The position numbers and the translations under genes were made by a program. Source: Arion vulgaris (lineage: Eukaryota; Mollusca; Gastropoda; Stylommatophora; Arionidae). Taken from it: DNA of 64,000 nt. Numbering within the stretch: position 1 is the stretch's first letter; every line of letters starts with the position of its first letter. The stretch is from positions 12,133,427 to 12,197,426 of the forward strand of contig CM036767.1 of the NCBI GenBank assembly GCA_020796225.1. The letters run 5' to 3'. Positions 19,650-29,969 of this stretch are shown here, in pieces. The notes beneath the pieces are model-generated. The model made no database searches. It was not told the origin of the DNA and saw only the letters and a list, made by a program, of their open reading frames with translations.

Positions 19650-19830
19650 AGATGTTTCTAGTAAATAAAAAGCGTTGCAGAAATCTGATGAGCCTAGATT
19701 TTATCGTCCGTCTCCGATACGACTAGAAACTCGAACTCATCTACACTGAGATTAGGAATCTCTGGAAAAAATATTCCAATGGTTCCACGAGGGAGCGAAC
19801 CTGACACTTTTGGAACGAGAGTGGAGAAAT
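19650..19830 (-). mobile_element. SINE-A core scrap and SINE-H copy
   Basis: 19660-19705 carries TAGTAAATAAAAAGCGTTGC, the SINE-A core. 19700-19830 on minus matches 32705-32865: TATTTTTTCCAGAGATTCCT, AATCTCAGTGTAGATGAG and TCGTATCGGAGACG. I call that pair SINE-H tentatively. Its head is not clearly tRNA-like. Confidence 0.55.
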
Positions 19831-19861
19831 TAACTCTACGTTACAGATATATCATACAGTT

Positions 19862-20180
19862 AGCTATATACTAGTAGCAGTGTGAAGTCAATACTAGTAG
19901 CGTTGAAGTCAATACTAGTAGCAGTGTGAAGTCAATACTAGTAGCAGTGTGAAGTCAATACTAGCAGCAGTGTGAAGTCAATACTAGTAGCAGTGTGAAG
20001 TCAATACTAGTAGCAGTGTGAAGTCAATACTAGTAGCAGTGTGAAGTCAATACTAGTAGCAGTGTGAAGTCAATACTAGTAGCAGTGTGAAGTCAATACT
20101 AGTAGCAGTGTGAAGTCAATACTAGTAGCAGTGTAGTAAACTAGGGGAAGTCAATACTAGTAGCAGTGTGAAGTCAACAG
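19862..20180 (+). repeat. 23-bp minisatellite
   Basis: About 13 copies of CAGTGTGAAGTCAATACTAG plus TAG. One unit near 20132 is disrupted by AGTAAACTAGGGG. Confidence 0.95.
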
Positions 20181-20215
20181 AAAGAAGAAAGAAGTTTAAA
20201 CATACATCACAAAGA

Positions 20216-20880
20216 GAGCCACAGTAGCATAGTTGTGAGAGAACTCGCTTCTTAGACTAGTGGTATGCGTTCAATTCCACAGTGGGCGTGGAATATTTTT
20301 CGACGGCTCTTATACTTAGCGGAACCAATACTTATGTATGACAGCGAATCATGGACAATGAACAAACAATCAGTACGATCATTGGAAGCCACAAAGATGT
20401 GGTTTTACAGAAGAATGTTGAAAATTCCATGGTCAGCAAAGAAAACAATGTGGAGGTTTTAAATCAGGCCTGACACAAAGGAACCTTATCAAAATAATAA
20501 GAATCCAAACAAGGTTCTTCGGGAATATAATGCGAAGAAAGGTTCAGAACATTTGGTGACTACAGGTAAAATTCAGGGAAGGAGAATCGTGGAAGACAGA
20601 GGGAGAAGATGTTGGATGACCTGACATATGGTTCTACAAAATATCGACGTCAGAACTGATTACATGCACCAAGCAAGAAAGTTATGGAGAAACATGATCG
20701 CCTACGCCGGCAGGCACGGCACTTGATTGATTGAGTTAGTGTTTTCCTTAGATCGACACAGCCTCAAATGGGTACCAAGAAAACCACTTGGAAATAAAAG
20801 TCGGCCGGATTGATATTGGCCACATCACCCATCGTGTGCCGACGGTCAATGAAAAATACAGGCCTAACACCGTATTACAT
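20216..20880 (+). mobile_element. SINE-D split by LINE-a
   Basis: The SINE-D head (20216-20312: CACAGTAGCATAGTTGTGAG, then the B-box-like GCGTTCAATTCC and GTGGGCGTGGAATA) is separated from its 3' part (20746-20880: CAAATGGGTACCAAG, CATCACCCATCGTG, CGGTCAATGAAAAATAC) by a LINE-a fragment. CTTAG at both junctions may be a short target duplication. Confidence 0.82.
20313..20745 (+). pseudogene. LINE-a C-terminal fragment
   Basis: Inserted in SINE-D. It reads AEPILMYDSESWTMNKQSVR, SLEATKMWFYRRMLKIPWSA and KKT, then breaks frame. The final segment (20620-20727) encodes the conserved end with RLRRQARHLI-type sequence and stops in TTGATTGATTGAG, the normal LINE-a 3' end. RT catalytic motifs are absent because of 5' truncation. 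Confidence 0.82.
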
Positions 20881-20929
20881 AATAAACCTTGAGGTATGAA
20901 AAATGATTCCTTTACCCACCTTTTACCTA

Positions 20930-21122
20930 CACGTGGAGCTCTGGACGATCAGATTTGTGGCGGCTTCATGCGGAGACCCGGATTCAATGCACGGAAGGCA
21001 AAAGGTTTTTCTGTCGGGGCATAACAAAAATCAGAGCCTGAACAGTTTGGAGGAGACTGCACTAGCCACGCGGCCATTAGATTCCACAGACTCATGTCTC
21101 AGTTGTCCTACGTCGCTCTAAA
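20930..21122 (+). mobile_element. SINE-G copy
   Basis: CCGGATTCAATGCACGG (B-box region), TTTCTGTCGGGGCATAACAA, then GAGACTGCACTAGCCACGCG and GCCATTAGATTCC match SINE-G at 29068 (minus). A 72-codon open frame spans it but is a by-product. Confidence 0.65.
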
Positions 21123-21159
21123 AATATTACAAAAAGGTATTACAGGCATTGGATAACTT

Positions 21160-21650
21160 TTGTTTTACCATAAACCTACACCACAAAACAACCCTCACAC
21201 CAAAACCACCTACACCACAAACCTACACCACAAACCAACCACAACAACCACAACCTCACAAACCTACACCACAACCTACACCACAAACCCACAACCCCCT
21301 ACACACAACACACACAAACCTACACCACCTACCACAAACCTACACCACACACAAACCTACACCACAAACCTACACACAACCTACACTACAAACCTACACC
21401 ACAAACAACACCACCTACACCACAAACAACTACATCACAAACCTACACCACAACCTGCCTACAAACCACCCCACAAACCTACACCCAACAACTCAACAAC
21501 CTACACAAACAAGACATCACCACACAACCTACACACAACTACCACACAACCACACAAAATACCACAAACCTATACCACAAACCTATACCACAAACCTATA
21601 CCACAAACCTATACCACAAACGTACACCACAAACAAAACTAACGATCAAC
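21160..21650 (+). repeat. CA-rich 13-15-bp tandem repeat
   Basis: A long run of ACACCACAAACCTAC-type units with variable spacing. The last part is a regular 13-bp unit ACCACAAACCTAT. The overlapping frames (171 and 160 codons, Thr/His/Pro/Gln-rich) result from the repeat. Confidence 0.92.
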
Positions 21651-21654
21651 AGAA

Positions 21655-22110
21655 AATCACTTAAATTGACTGACGTGTCTACGCCAGCACGAGCGCAGTG
21701 CTACACCTGTTATTTGGTCGAGATCCCAGAGCGCTATATCACTTTCAGCTCTCGCCCTCAGATAACACGATATGCCACGTTCATCCCCCACTGAGACACC
21801 TTCAGACAAGCACTACATAAACTCTCTTCATGATCTATAACCAGGTGAATCTGTTCCCCCTATAACCGCGCAATATCGCAGTAATCATACTTTTTAATCA
21901 TCTTCCTTGTCTACTTCACAAACTGGGTTTTCGTTATTCCAGGCACTGATTAATTCTAGATAAACAAGCTGCTCATTTTTTTTCAGGATGCCAAGTAAGT
22001 ACTGCTTTTCGATGCCAGGCGGAAGTATTAAAAAAGCCCCACATATTTATGTAATATAAACATTTTGACGTTTGCGTCATTATAGTAATTTGAAGAGGAA
22101 TAAACCGACG
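21655..22110. other. Unannotated sequence
   Basis: No element recognised. A T-run plus CAG directly followed by GATGCCAA and GTAAGT near 21975-21995 looks like two splice sites only 8 bp apart. Not called. Confidence 0.3.
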
Positions 22111-22111
22111 T

Positions 22112-22330
22112 TCAACAGCTGTTTATCAGCCGGGACGTCTTTAAAACGGTTCTACGTGTTAAGACCACCATCCATTTCAGAGTGGGCGTGGTGCGGCTGT
22201 AGTTAGTTGAATTTGCACACAAGTATAGTGCATCAGCAGCAACCTCACCCTCGGTGATGAAATTAGCAGCCGCATTGGGAAGGCCTCCACTGCTATGCTC
22301 AAACAAAACCAACTATAAACTCATACGGCC
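22112..22330 (-). other. Unrecognised 66-codon minus frame
   Basis: A minus frame (HSSGGLPNAAANFITEGEVA, ADALYLCANSTNYSRTTPTL) begins at a non-ATG codon and has ordinary composition. It lies just 5' of dispersed repeat DR1 and could be part of a larger unknown retroelement. No domain recognised. Confidence 0.25.
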
Positions 22331-22337
22331 AGATGAC

Positions 22338-22668
22338 TCAGGTAAAAATTATGGGAAATCAGACCATAACCAGTCACGTGACGTTGCATTCCAGTATTGT
22401 TGTATATAGTCGAATTCATTTTAAAATCAACACAAAATGCTAAATCAAAGTTATATTATCCAACAAGTTAAGTTTAACAATAAGGAATATCAATATTATG
22501 AATATTTTTCACCAATAATTAACCATAGACTCATAGAATTGAGTAAAATTGCAAAAAAGCTTGCAGTGTTCTACCAAACACATATAAATTCCAGCCCCCC
22601 AACTGAAACTTGATCAGGGTTTCCCTGTTCAGTTATGCGGCCCAATATTAGAGTTGGCTGTGGTTCAA
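22338..22668 (+). repeat. Dispersed repeat DR1, copy 1
   Basis: About 330 bp shared with 26920-27236 and 53812-54150, all on plus. Landmarks: AAAATTATGGGAAATCAGAC, GCATTCCAGTATTGTTGTAT, GACTCATAGAATTGAGTAAA and ATTGCAAAAAAGCTTGCAGT. No inverted ends or tRNA-like head seen. Class unknown. Confidence 0.8.
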
Positions 22669-22724
22669 ATTAGCAAAGCATGTATGGGAAAATATGGCAC
22701 TCACGCTAAACACCAAGACACAAG

Positions 22725-23450
22725 TAGATAAGGTCTGTGTTCTCAGCACCCTGCTGTATGGTAGTGAGACATGGACCACATTTCACATTATGTTCTCAGC
22801 ACCCTGCTGTATGGTAGTGAGACATGGACCACATATGTTCTCGCACTCTGCTGTATGGTAGTGAGACTGGACCACATATGTTCTCGGACCTGCAAGAAAC
22901 GTGGACCCTCAACATCCTCCTTCCACCTGCGCTGTCTCAGGCGAATATACAACACTCGATGGCAGGACCATATTTCCAATGTAGAAATTCTGGACAGTGC
23001 TGGCATTCCAAGCATGTACACCTTGTTGAGTCAGCGATGGCTGGGACACGTGTTCCATATGAGTGATAATACAATCCCAAAGAACGTTTTATATGGTCAT
23101 CTCGAAACTGGTACTAGGCAGAATGGGCGCCCATTATTGCGCTTCGTTGACACCTGCAAGCGTGATCTAACTTCATGCGGCATAGACAATGAACATTGGG
23201 AGCGGCTGGCCAAAGACAGGCAAGCATGGCGAGCGGAAGTGAGAGGTGGCTAAAAAAAAAGGAAAAACACCATCACATATGGAGGCAAAAGAGAGCGTAG
23301 AGGGAGAAGAACATCCTATGTATCAGGTCCAGTTCCACCTGCAGCAACTGTCGCAAGGATTGCGACTCTAGAGTAGGTCATTACAGCCACAAGAAACGTT
23401 GTGATTCAGCACAGAACAAACTACGGGATACAAAACCTATTGTCTCCTGA
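22725..23450 (+). pseudogene. LINE-h C-terminal region with zinc finger
   Basis: Thumb and C-terminus of a non-LTR retrotransposon. VLSTLLYGSETWTT occurs three times in a row (22735-22890) because a roughly 60-bp segment is locally tandem-duplicated. Then FHLRCLRRIYNTRWQDHISN, VEILDSAGIPSMYTLLSQRW, LGHVFHMSDNTIPKNVLYGH, GRPLLRFVDTCKRDLTSCGI, and AKDRQAWRAEVRGG with stop at 23253. Beyond it (about 23330-23420) a Cys/His segment CSNCRKDCDSRVGHYSHKKR ending in Cys is readable in another frame, the terminal finger usual in this LINE type. The 161-codon block is well preserved but there is no RT. Confidence 0.85.
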
Positions 23451-23620
23451 GACAAAGAGGCTAACAATGATGAAGGGAGTGCATTCAAATCCTTATATTA
23501 TCAAATATCCAGTCGTTCTGCTAAAAAAACTGGGCTACATAACTTTCGGAGTTGTTGGTAACTTTGAGAACATCGCAGGAGCTACTATTTAAGTGCTTTG
23601 TCGCTAGCATGTCCATGCAG
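23450..23620. other. Unannotated sequence
   Basis: Possibly the 3' UTR of LINE-h. No independent evidence. Confidence 0.3.
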
Positions 23621-24215
23621 ATCAATGAATCAAGTATCATGCCTGTCGGCGTAGGCGATCATGTCTCTCCACAACTAACTTCTCTCTCTCTCTCTCTCAT
23701 TGGTATAAAGTGTATAAAGCCGAAGGATTGACCTCATTTCATCGGGTTTTACCCCATATGGCTCGGTCCCTCTTTGAAATGACACGCCACCTGCCGAGAG
23801 TATTCCACAAAGCACGAACTTCTTAGCTCCAGCAACAATCCTAGGGATCGCTGGACAAAAATCGCTCGGAACAGAATGGTAAGGGCCGGATTCGAAACCA
23901 CGACCTTCGTAACGGAAGAAGAAGACTTAACCACGTAGCCACAGAATCTCTCACTGTTGCAGGTAATCAGTTCTGATGTCGATCTTTTGTCGAACCATGA
24001 TGTCAGACTATCCAACATTTTCTCCTTCTGTCTTCCACTATCTTTTCTTCCTTGAATTGTACCTGTGGTCATCTCATATTCCAAACCCACTCTTCGCATT
24101 AAATGCCTGAAGAACCTTGATTGTCTGATTCTTATTCTATTAGTAAGGGTTCTTTGTGAGCAAGCCTCTTTTTAAAACCTCATCATTTGTTTTCGTCGAT
24201 GTCTGGGGAATTTTC
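23620..24215 (-). pseudogene. LINE-a C-terminal fragment split by SINE-C
   Basis: Complement of the LINE-a end: CAAGTATCATGCCTGTCGGC, GTAGGCGATCATGTCTCTCC at 23630, a SINE-C insertion, then GTAATCAGTTCTGATGTCGA, CGAACCATGATGTCAGAC and the AGAACCTTGATTGTCTGATT region up to about 24215. Decayed. Confidence 0.78.
23708..23945 (-). mobile_element. SINE-C copy 2
   Basis: Minus strand, 3' end at the left (GCCGAAGGATTGACCTC), CCCCATATGGCTCGGTCCCT in the body, and the head at the right with GGTTTCGAATCCGGCC as B box near 23895 and a tRNA-like start around 23940. Inserted in LINE-a. Confidence 0.82.
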
Positions 24216-25236
24216 TAGATATAGAATATATAGATATAGTTTTCAGATTTGTGTGGCGTGGAGGTAAAGTCTCGCTTCGATAGTTCGTTCCAAAATTCAT
24301 GATCACATTAAGGTTTAATTTGTACGAAATCTACCTGATGCATAACAGTAATGTTTGTTTGTTTATTAGGGGATTAAAGCCTCTTTAAGCCGAGGCACGC
24401 CCTTTCAACCTAAGGCGAACCTTTTATTGATTATATCAGAGCGTGTAGGCCAACAAACATGAAAAATAAGAATTAACTCCTTTCGGAGAATCCAAGGATA
24501 ATAGTATCACTAACATAACAGTAATTTTTAGCAGGCATTCTTATATATCTCATGACCTTACGAATTCATGTTTAACTAATTGATAGTAGCTTGGTTGATA
24601 CAAAAGCATTTTTTGTTACATAATTTTGTATAAGCACAACAAAACGATCATCAAAGTTTAGAATATACAGTAATACACAAAATAGTGACGAATGCTTGCA
24701 AAGGCGTATCCTTATTACATATTATAAAAAACAATGTGACATGGTGAACGAATGATACCTTCCACTTCTATAAATGAAAATAAGTGGTGTCGTATACGAG
24801 ACAATTGTACGAATACAGTGTGAAATGATTAATTCCAAGGGATTCCAGATTTTCACTTGCACTGAATTGGATTGTGAAGCGCGCAAATGCGTAATTATTT
24901 AAAAACTTGACTATCGTACTGTTAAATTTCTACATGTATACCAAATCAACATCGCTGTTATTTTACTAATAACAAATATGTAAAATCTTACATCATTAAA
25001 GATTTGGGTGAGCAAAAAATACTGTATGAAGGTCGTCACTGTTATGTATATAAAAATGTAAAAATAAATCATTCCTATCAAGTGGGTGATTTTATATCGG
25101 TCGGTAAAGATGTTCACGAATTTTGGAACGAACTATAGTTCTAAACGTACCCATCTCGTTCCCTGGGCGAAGCAATCGGACTATATTTCCAGTGATAACT
25201 CATTTGAAAGTCAGGGAGATCGAGCTCTTAGTTGTA
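24216..25236. other. Unannotated AT-rich sequence
   Basis: About 1 kb with no recognised repeat or exon. A segment near 24355-24470 (TTAAAGCCTCTTTAAGCCGA) contains a short palindrome. Low-complexity minus frames are not credible. Confidence 0.35.
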
Positions 25237-25244
25237 TCGGAGAC

Positions 25245-25411
25245 CAGCGGCGGCTCGTCATTAACGGCCAGAGGGGCCGGGCCCCACTAAAAATAATGTG
25301 TAACGTGTATTTATTATGTAATGAACTAAAATATAACCTAACCCAAAACCATAATTTTTCCGAAAATGTGTGTCTGGCCCCACCAACAAAAATGATCATG
25401 AGCCGCCACTG
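25245..25411. mobile_element. hAT-type MITE, copy 4 (167 bp)
   Basis: Left end CAGCGGCGGCTCGT, right end ATGAGCCGCCACTG, perfect 8-bp duplication TCGGAGAC (25237-25244, 25412-25419). Internal sequence is close to copies 1 and 3. Confidence 0.94.
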
Positions 25412-25419
25412 TCGGAGAC

Positions 25420-25645
25420 GGATGATAGAACATTGATCCGCGTGCTGGCGCTTTAAGTGTTCCATTTGTTATTGAAACAGATGGAAATCACTAGAGACAG
25501 GTCTGGACTATATGTTGGATGTGACAGCACTGAAAAGTTAATGTGTTTAATTGCCTCTCTTGTTGTTGCACTTGTGTGAGACCTGGTGTGTTGCTTATTG
25601 AAGTAAAGTTTAATTTTATATTCTAATCCGGCTGATTCTTTTCTT
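25420..25645. other. Unannotated sequence
   Basis: Nothing recognised. Confidence 0.25.
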
Positions 25646-25649
25646 TCCT

Positions 25650-25908
25650 GCTTCTTCTTCGAACGCTCCATACGAACCACTTGTTAACCAATCTGTGTGG
25701 TTTGTATGTGATCTGAGCCTAAGAGCGACTTACGTTGTGCTAGTTATGCGCCTACAAGTAGGCCAGCACATCCGATTTCTGCGATATTTTTTATTTACTA
25801 GGGTAGTTTTCCTAGGGCATATATCAGTCGCCTCTTACGACATGCCTTGTATGTCGCAGTGGTACTATTTCTTGCCTCCCTTGAGGGCTCCGGCACCACA
25901 CGGGCGAC
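25650..25908 (-). mobile_element. SINE-A copy
   Basis: Full-length on minus: tail CTTCTTCTTCGAACGCTCCA, then TGGTTTGTATGTGATCTGAG, GTAGGCCAGCACATCCGATT, CCTCTTACGACATGCC and head GGCTCCGGCACCACACGGGC. Confidence 0.88.
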
Positions 25909-25924
25909 TCTGAAGTGTGCTGTG

Positions 25925-26137
25925 GTTGATTTCTGTTCATGTAAAATGTAAAGTGTTGGAAGTGGTTTGGCCACTTAGTAAGAATGCGAACAGACCAAAA
26001 TGCATATGAAGCTTTCCACAACAGAATATCATCAAGGAAGGCGAGAGGATAACCGAGGAAAAGGTGGATAGATAACGTAATTGAATTCTGCAAGGGGACT
26101 AAGAAAACCATCACACAAGTCACCAGAGAAGCGCAAG

Positions 26138-26169
<32 letters not shown>

Positions 26170-26470
26170 CATATATATATATATATATATTTGATCCAGA
26201 AGCACTTGAGCTTTTCAGCTCTTCGGCTCGGTGCCATGGACATCGTAACCCTTCGGTTCGGTGCCACGAACACCGTAAATCTGGGGAATATGTGGCTTTT
26301 TCTGCCATCCCGCGGAATTGAACCGCACACACAGAGGGATAGTCACCCGTAGTCCAACGCGCTACGAACACGCTGGGCAGACGGGCGGACAAATATATCA
26401 AACCACGACACTGAGTTAACAACCCGGTAACAGTGTGCTGACAAAAGTAGAAGAAGTAAAGTGTTGGGTT
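25925..26470 (+). pseudogene. LINE-c C-terminus split by SINE-B
   Basis: Plus-strand LINE-c relic: GGTTTGGCCACTTAGTAAGA (WFGHL.R), an Arg/Lys-rich segment and CATCACACAAGTCACCAGAG up to 26147. It resumes at 26398 with ACCACGACACTGAGTTAACA and ends GACAAAAGTAGAAGAAG. The same order, uninterrupted, occurs at 11960-12060 on minus, so the 3' end with a GAA-type tail is reliable. Confidence 0.8.
26148..26397 (-). mobile_element. SINE-B copy 4 with (TA)n
   Basis: SINE-B on minus with a long (TA)n stretch at its 3' side (26148-26190). Duplication GACAAATATAT at 26137-26147 and 26398-26408, inside LINE-c. The (TA)n may have grown from the AT-rich tail and target site. Confidence 0.88.
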
Positions 26471-26919
26471 CAGGGTCTCGTATATTACTACTCTTAACAC
26501 AAGTAGAAACTTTCTGACTGCAGACGGCCTTTTTGTTTTTTACACGTTTCCAATTCCGTGTTCTTGGATGAATTCTTTCTATTTATGTTATGCCGCCCAC
26601 TCAACTTGAAACAGGTTTAAAAAACATGAGAAATGCTAGTCTTATACTGTACAGGTATGCAACAGGTGTGCAAACAGCGAGTGTTTAGGCATTGTGTCGT
26701 TCTCTCTTTTCTCAATGTGTGTGTACGTGTACGTGTATGTGTGCGAGATAGGTAATGGAGAGACGGGAAAAGAGAAAAATACAAGTATATAAGGAGTATA
26801 AAACGAACCAGAGAATGTCAAGGATGTGCTCGGAAAAAGCAATTTAGCTAGCGAAGTGCTAGCGAAGTGCTAGCGAAGAGATATCGGAACCCGTAGCCTC
26901 CGATAACATACCGCCCGCG
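26471..26919. other. Unannotated; short 11-bp repeat
   Basis: AGCGAAGTGCT is repeated three to four times at 26846-26880. Otherwise only low-complexity sequence. Confidence 0.35.
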
Positions 26920-27236
26920 GGCTCCGGTAAAAATTCTATATAGTAAATAAGACCACAACCGTCGCGTGACCTCACATTCCAGTATTGTTGTATAAAGACG
27001 AATTCATTTTAAAAAAAATACAACATGTTAAATCAAGGTTATATTATTGTTTACTAAGTTCAGTTTAACAATAAGGAATATCAGTATTATTAAAATTTGT
27101 CATCAATAAATAATCATGGACTCATAGAATTGAGTAAAATTGCAAAAAAGCTTAGTGTTCTATTAAACATATACAAAAACCATCCCCATTAAACAGGAAT
27201 GTTCGATTTCCTGTCTGAGCTATTCGGCCTTATGTT
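26920..27236 (+). repeat. Dispersed repeat DR1, copy 2
   Basis: Shares ACATTCCAGTATTGTTGTAT, GACTCATAGAATTGAGTAAA and TTGCAAAAAAGCTTAGTGTT with 22338 and 53812, in the same order. Confidence 0.78.
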
Positions 27237-27339
27237 GCCGATGACCACGCGGAACACGTAAAAGATAGAGGAGAGGGAGAAGCAGACATACAGACAGACA
27301 AGACAAGCAGGGAAAGAGAGACACGATGAATTGAAATAG

Positions 27340-27790
27340 AATAAATTGTGATCAGACGTTCCGTCCCTCTTCGGGAGACTACACACAAGTTGCATGGGCA
27401 TGTAGCAGTCACAAACTTATTGCTAAATGCTAGCGTCAGGATCAGCGAAACAACAAAGCTGACCAAGACTCCACTCTATCTCCCCGAAGTGGCCACGGAA
27501 AAAGACGACTACCAAAAAGACTGGCTAAGTTTGTAGGAAGAATTAAAGAGGAAGAGGCTAACCCGTTACCCAAAGTTTGTGGAGATTAAAGAGGAAGAGG
27601 CTAACCCGTTACCCAAAGTTTGTGGAGATTAAAGAGGAAGAGGCTAACCCGTTACCCAAAAAAAGACTATACTGAATCGAAAGGTGCAGAAACCACAGCT
27701 CACGCTGAAAACTGAGACACAACACATTCCGTTCTTTGGACTGCATCCTGCTGTAACCAGCGGGAATATGAGAATAAGATGCCAAAAAAC
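27340..27790 (+). repeat. Dispersed repeat DR2 with 43-bp triplication
   Basis: Shares with 39085-39475 (minus) a translated block PLRETTHKLHGHV near 27365 versus HRGTTDKLHGLV, and the end CCGTTCTTTGGACTGCATCC. Inside it 27540-27665 is a 43-bp unit (AGAGGAAGAGGCTAACCCGT, TACCCAAAGTTTGTGG) repeated three times. Probably a retroelement 3' portion. Family unknown. Confidence 0.65.
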
Positions 27791-27864
27791 AAATGCAGTG
27801 ACCTATCAGCTGGCACCAATACTACAACACCCAAAGATCAAGATGGAAATGAAGAGACGATAAG

Positions 27865-28308
27865 TTTCTTTCTACCAACACTTTGTTACCAGTGCCAAAC
27901 TTGGTCTCTGACAGCAACACTTTGTTACCAGTGCTAAACTTGGTCTCTGACAGCAACACTTTGTTACCAGTGCCAAACTTGGTCTCTGACAGCAACACTT
28001 TACCAGAAAGCTGGTCTCTGGAAGCAACATTTGTTACCAGTGCAAACTTGGCTCGACAGCAAGACTTTGTTACAGTGCCAAACTTGGTCTCTGAAGCAAC
28101 ACTTGTACCAGTGCAACTTGCCTGACAGCAACTTTGTTACATGCAAACTGGTCTCTGAACAAACTTGCAGTGGCTTGGTCTTGAAGCAACATGTACCAGT
28201 GCCAAACTGGCTCTACAGCAACACTTTGTTACCAGTGCCAAACTTGGTCTCTGACAGCAACACTTTGTTACCAGTGCCAAACTTGGTCTCTGACAGCAAC
28301 ACACCGCA
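27865..28308 (+). repeat. 39-bp minisatellite grown from LINE-c
   Basis: About 11 copies of a 39-bp unit (CAACACTTTGTTACCAGTGC, CAAACTTGGTCTCTGACAG). Outer copies are nearly identical and central ones are degraded by deletions. The unit resembles the LINE-c segment GTGCTACCAGAGCCAAACAT that precedes the CEMRCLRKAV block, and that block follows immediately here. Confidence 0.9.
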
Positions 28309-28625
28309 TAAAGCTCACTAAGTGTGAAATGAAATGCTTGAGGAAGGCAGTGGGAGTCACCAGGAAAGACAGACTACGAAATGAGGACATCAGAAGCAGA
28401 GTGGTCATAACTTCATGCACCGAATACATCGAAAGACAACAAATGCAGTGATTTGGTCATTTAATGAGAATGGAATACAACCAACCGCCAATAACAGCAT
28501 ACAATAAAAGAGATCAGGTACTAGAGTCAAGGGAAGACCAAGAAAAAGATGGATACACAATATCAAGACCACACTACATAAACACGGATATAACACAACA
28601 AGGGTGACTCATATGACCCTTGAAT
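28309..28625 (+). pseudogene. LINE-c C-terminal region
   Basis: Frame reads LTKCEMKCLRKAVGVTRKDR, LRNEDIRSRVVITSCTEYIE and RQQMQ, then a stop where Trp is expected, followed by FGHLMRMEYNQPPITAYNKR and GRPRKRWIHNI. Same family as 11960 and 41282. Decayed by point mutations. Confidence 0.82.
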
Positions 28626-28689
28626 GCAAATTAAAGCTCTCACCCCTACGCTTAACGGCAAGAGTGGACAACCAATTCCATCATCCACC

Positions 28690-29005
28690 TGGGGAAAGAC
28701 AATGGATAATGAGATAACGAGAGAAAGAAAAGAAAATATGAGACTAAACGAGGGAGAAAAGACAATAGATAATATGAGACTAAACGAGGGAGAAAAGACA
28801 ATAGATAATATGAGACTAAACGAGGGAGAAAAGACAATAGATAATATGAGACAAAGGGAGAAAAGACAATGATAATATGAGACTAAACGAGGAGAAAGAC
28901 AATAATAATGAGACTAAACGAGGGAGAAGACATAGATAATATGAGATAAACAGAAAGAATAATAATATGAGACTAAACGAGAGAAGAGAACAATACAGAG
29001 AAAGG
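28690..29005 (+). repeat. 36-bp minisatellite
   Basis: About eight copies of a 36-bp unit (GAGACTAAACGAGGGAGAAA, AGACAATAGATAATAT). Right-hand units carry deletions. Confidence 0.93.
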
Positions 29006-29067
29006 TTCATATGATAAACTCAGTGTCGTCTAGAGGTCTGTGACGAAAAGATAAGGTCTTGATTGCC

Positions 29068-29295
29068 TGTGTTACCACTTTTGGGGCAGTGTAGAACAGG
29101 AGGGGGCTGGGGCATGATCCTGGGAATTTAATGGTCGCATGGCTAGTACAGTCACCGCGAAATTGTACAGCTTATAGCTGTTTTCTTTATGCCCCCGACA
29201 GAAAGAAACACACTATTTTGCATTACCAGGGATTGAACCCAGATCTCTAGAATTGGAATCCGCGCTCTAATTCCTTCTACCAGACGATCCTAAAA
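29068..29295 (-). mobile_element. SINE-G, full copy
   Basis: tRNA-derived on minus: head at the right (A-box region TCTGGTAGAAGGAATTAGAG, B box GGGTTCAATCC near 29240), body TTTCTGTCGGGGGCATAAAG, 3' part near 29068-29150 (GACTGTACTAGCCATGCGAC). Other copies are at 11843 and 20930. Confidence 0.78.
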
Positions 29296-29399
29296 ATGGC
29301 AGCTACCGGAGAGAAATCAGGATATACACGCAAGAACATAAATGAGGTCATGCGACAATCAAAGCTAACAATTCCGCTTCGCTTCTACCAGCTATATAA

Positions 29400-29964
29400 T
29401 AGTGGTTCTCAAACTTTTCGAAGTCGTCACACGTTTGAAGTCCTACAAAAAATCGTAGACTTACTATACATAAAAATTAAATAAATAAGATGCAAAAAGC
29501 AAAGAAATAAATAAGTAATTGGAAAGTGAGCGCCTGCAGCTCAAGCGGTAGTGAGCTCCATCACAATCCCAAGCGTACCTGGTTCAAACCCCACGGTGGA
29601 GAAGTTTGGAAGCAAATTTCTTTCCGTGAGATTTTTACAAAAGGTAAAAATAGACCTCATCGTTCAGAAAGCAATGGTAAACTACTGAACGTATAAGTGG
29701 GCCTAGAAAATCAACGACTCGTTTACTGTGGTTGATGGCTACGTCCTTCTGGCTGCATCATTTTCATTTCACTTGTCACGTACATTTATTTATTATTTAA
29801 TTTCTGTCTATGAGAAGCATGGGTCTGATGTGTCTTGACGATTTTGTTACCCTGGTACCCGTTGGTACCACGTTGCTGACGCCTGTGCTGGGATTTCCTA
29901 GGGCGCACCTAAGAATGCCATCGGGCATAATGGGGCGCCTGGGTACACACTTTGAGAACCACCG
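29400..29964. mobile_element. Non-autonomous hAT-like element carrying SINE-F
   Basis: Ends TAGTGGTTCTCAAACTTTT and, inverted at the right, CGGTGGTTCTCAAAGTGTG, a typical hAT terminal motif. The 8-bp duplication is not clear (CTATATAA versus AGCTAGAA). SINE-F occupies 29530-29752. No transposase frame. Confidence 0.72.
29530..29752 (+). mobile_element. SINE-F copy 2
   Basis: Head GCGCCTGCAGCTCAAGCGGT with A box, GGTTCAAACCCC B box near 29581, body CATCGTTCAGAAAGCAATGG, end GTTGATGGCTACGTCCTTCT. It lies inside the hAT-like element. Confidence 0.88.
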
Positions 29965-29969
29965 AGCTA

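Noticed and set aside
21160..21650. Telomere-like CCACAAACCTACA repeats
   Set aside because: Units are irregular, interior and unlike TTAGGG-type repeats. Treated as a minisatellite.
21970..21996. 8-bp micro-exon between a T-run/AG and GTAAGT
   Set aside because: Too short to support from sequence alone. No neighbouring exon.
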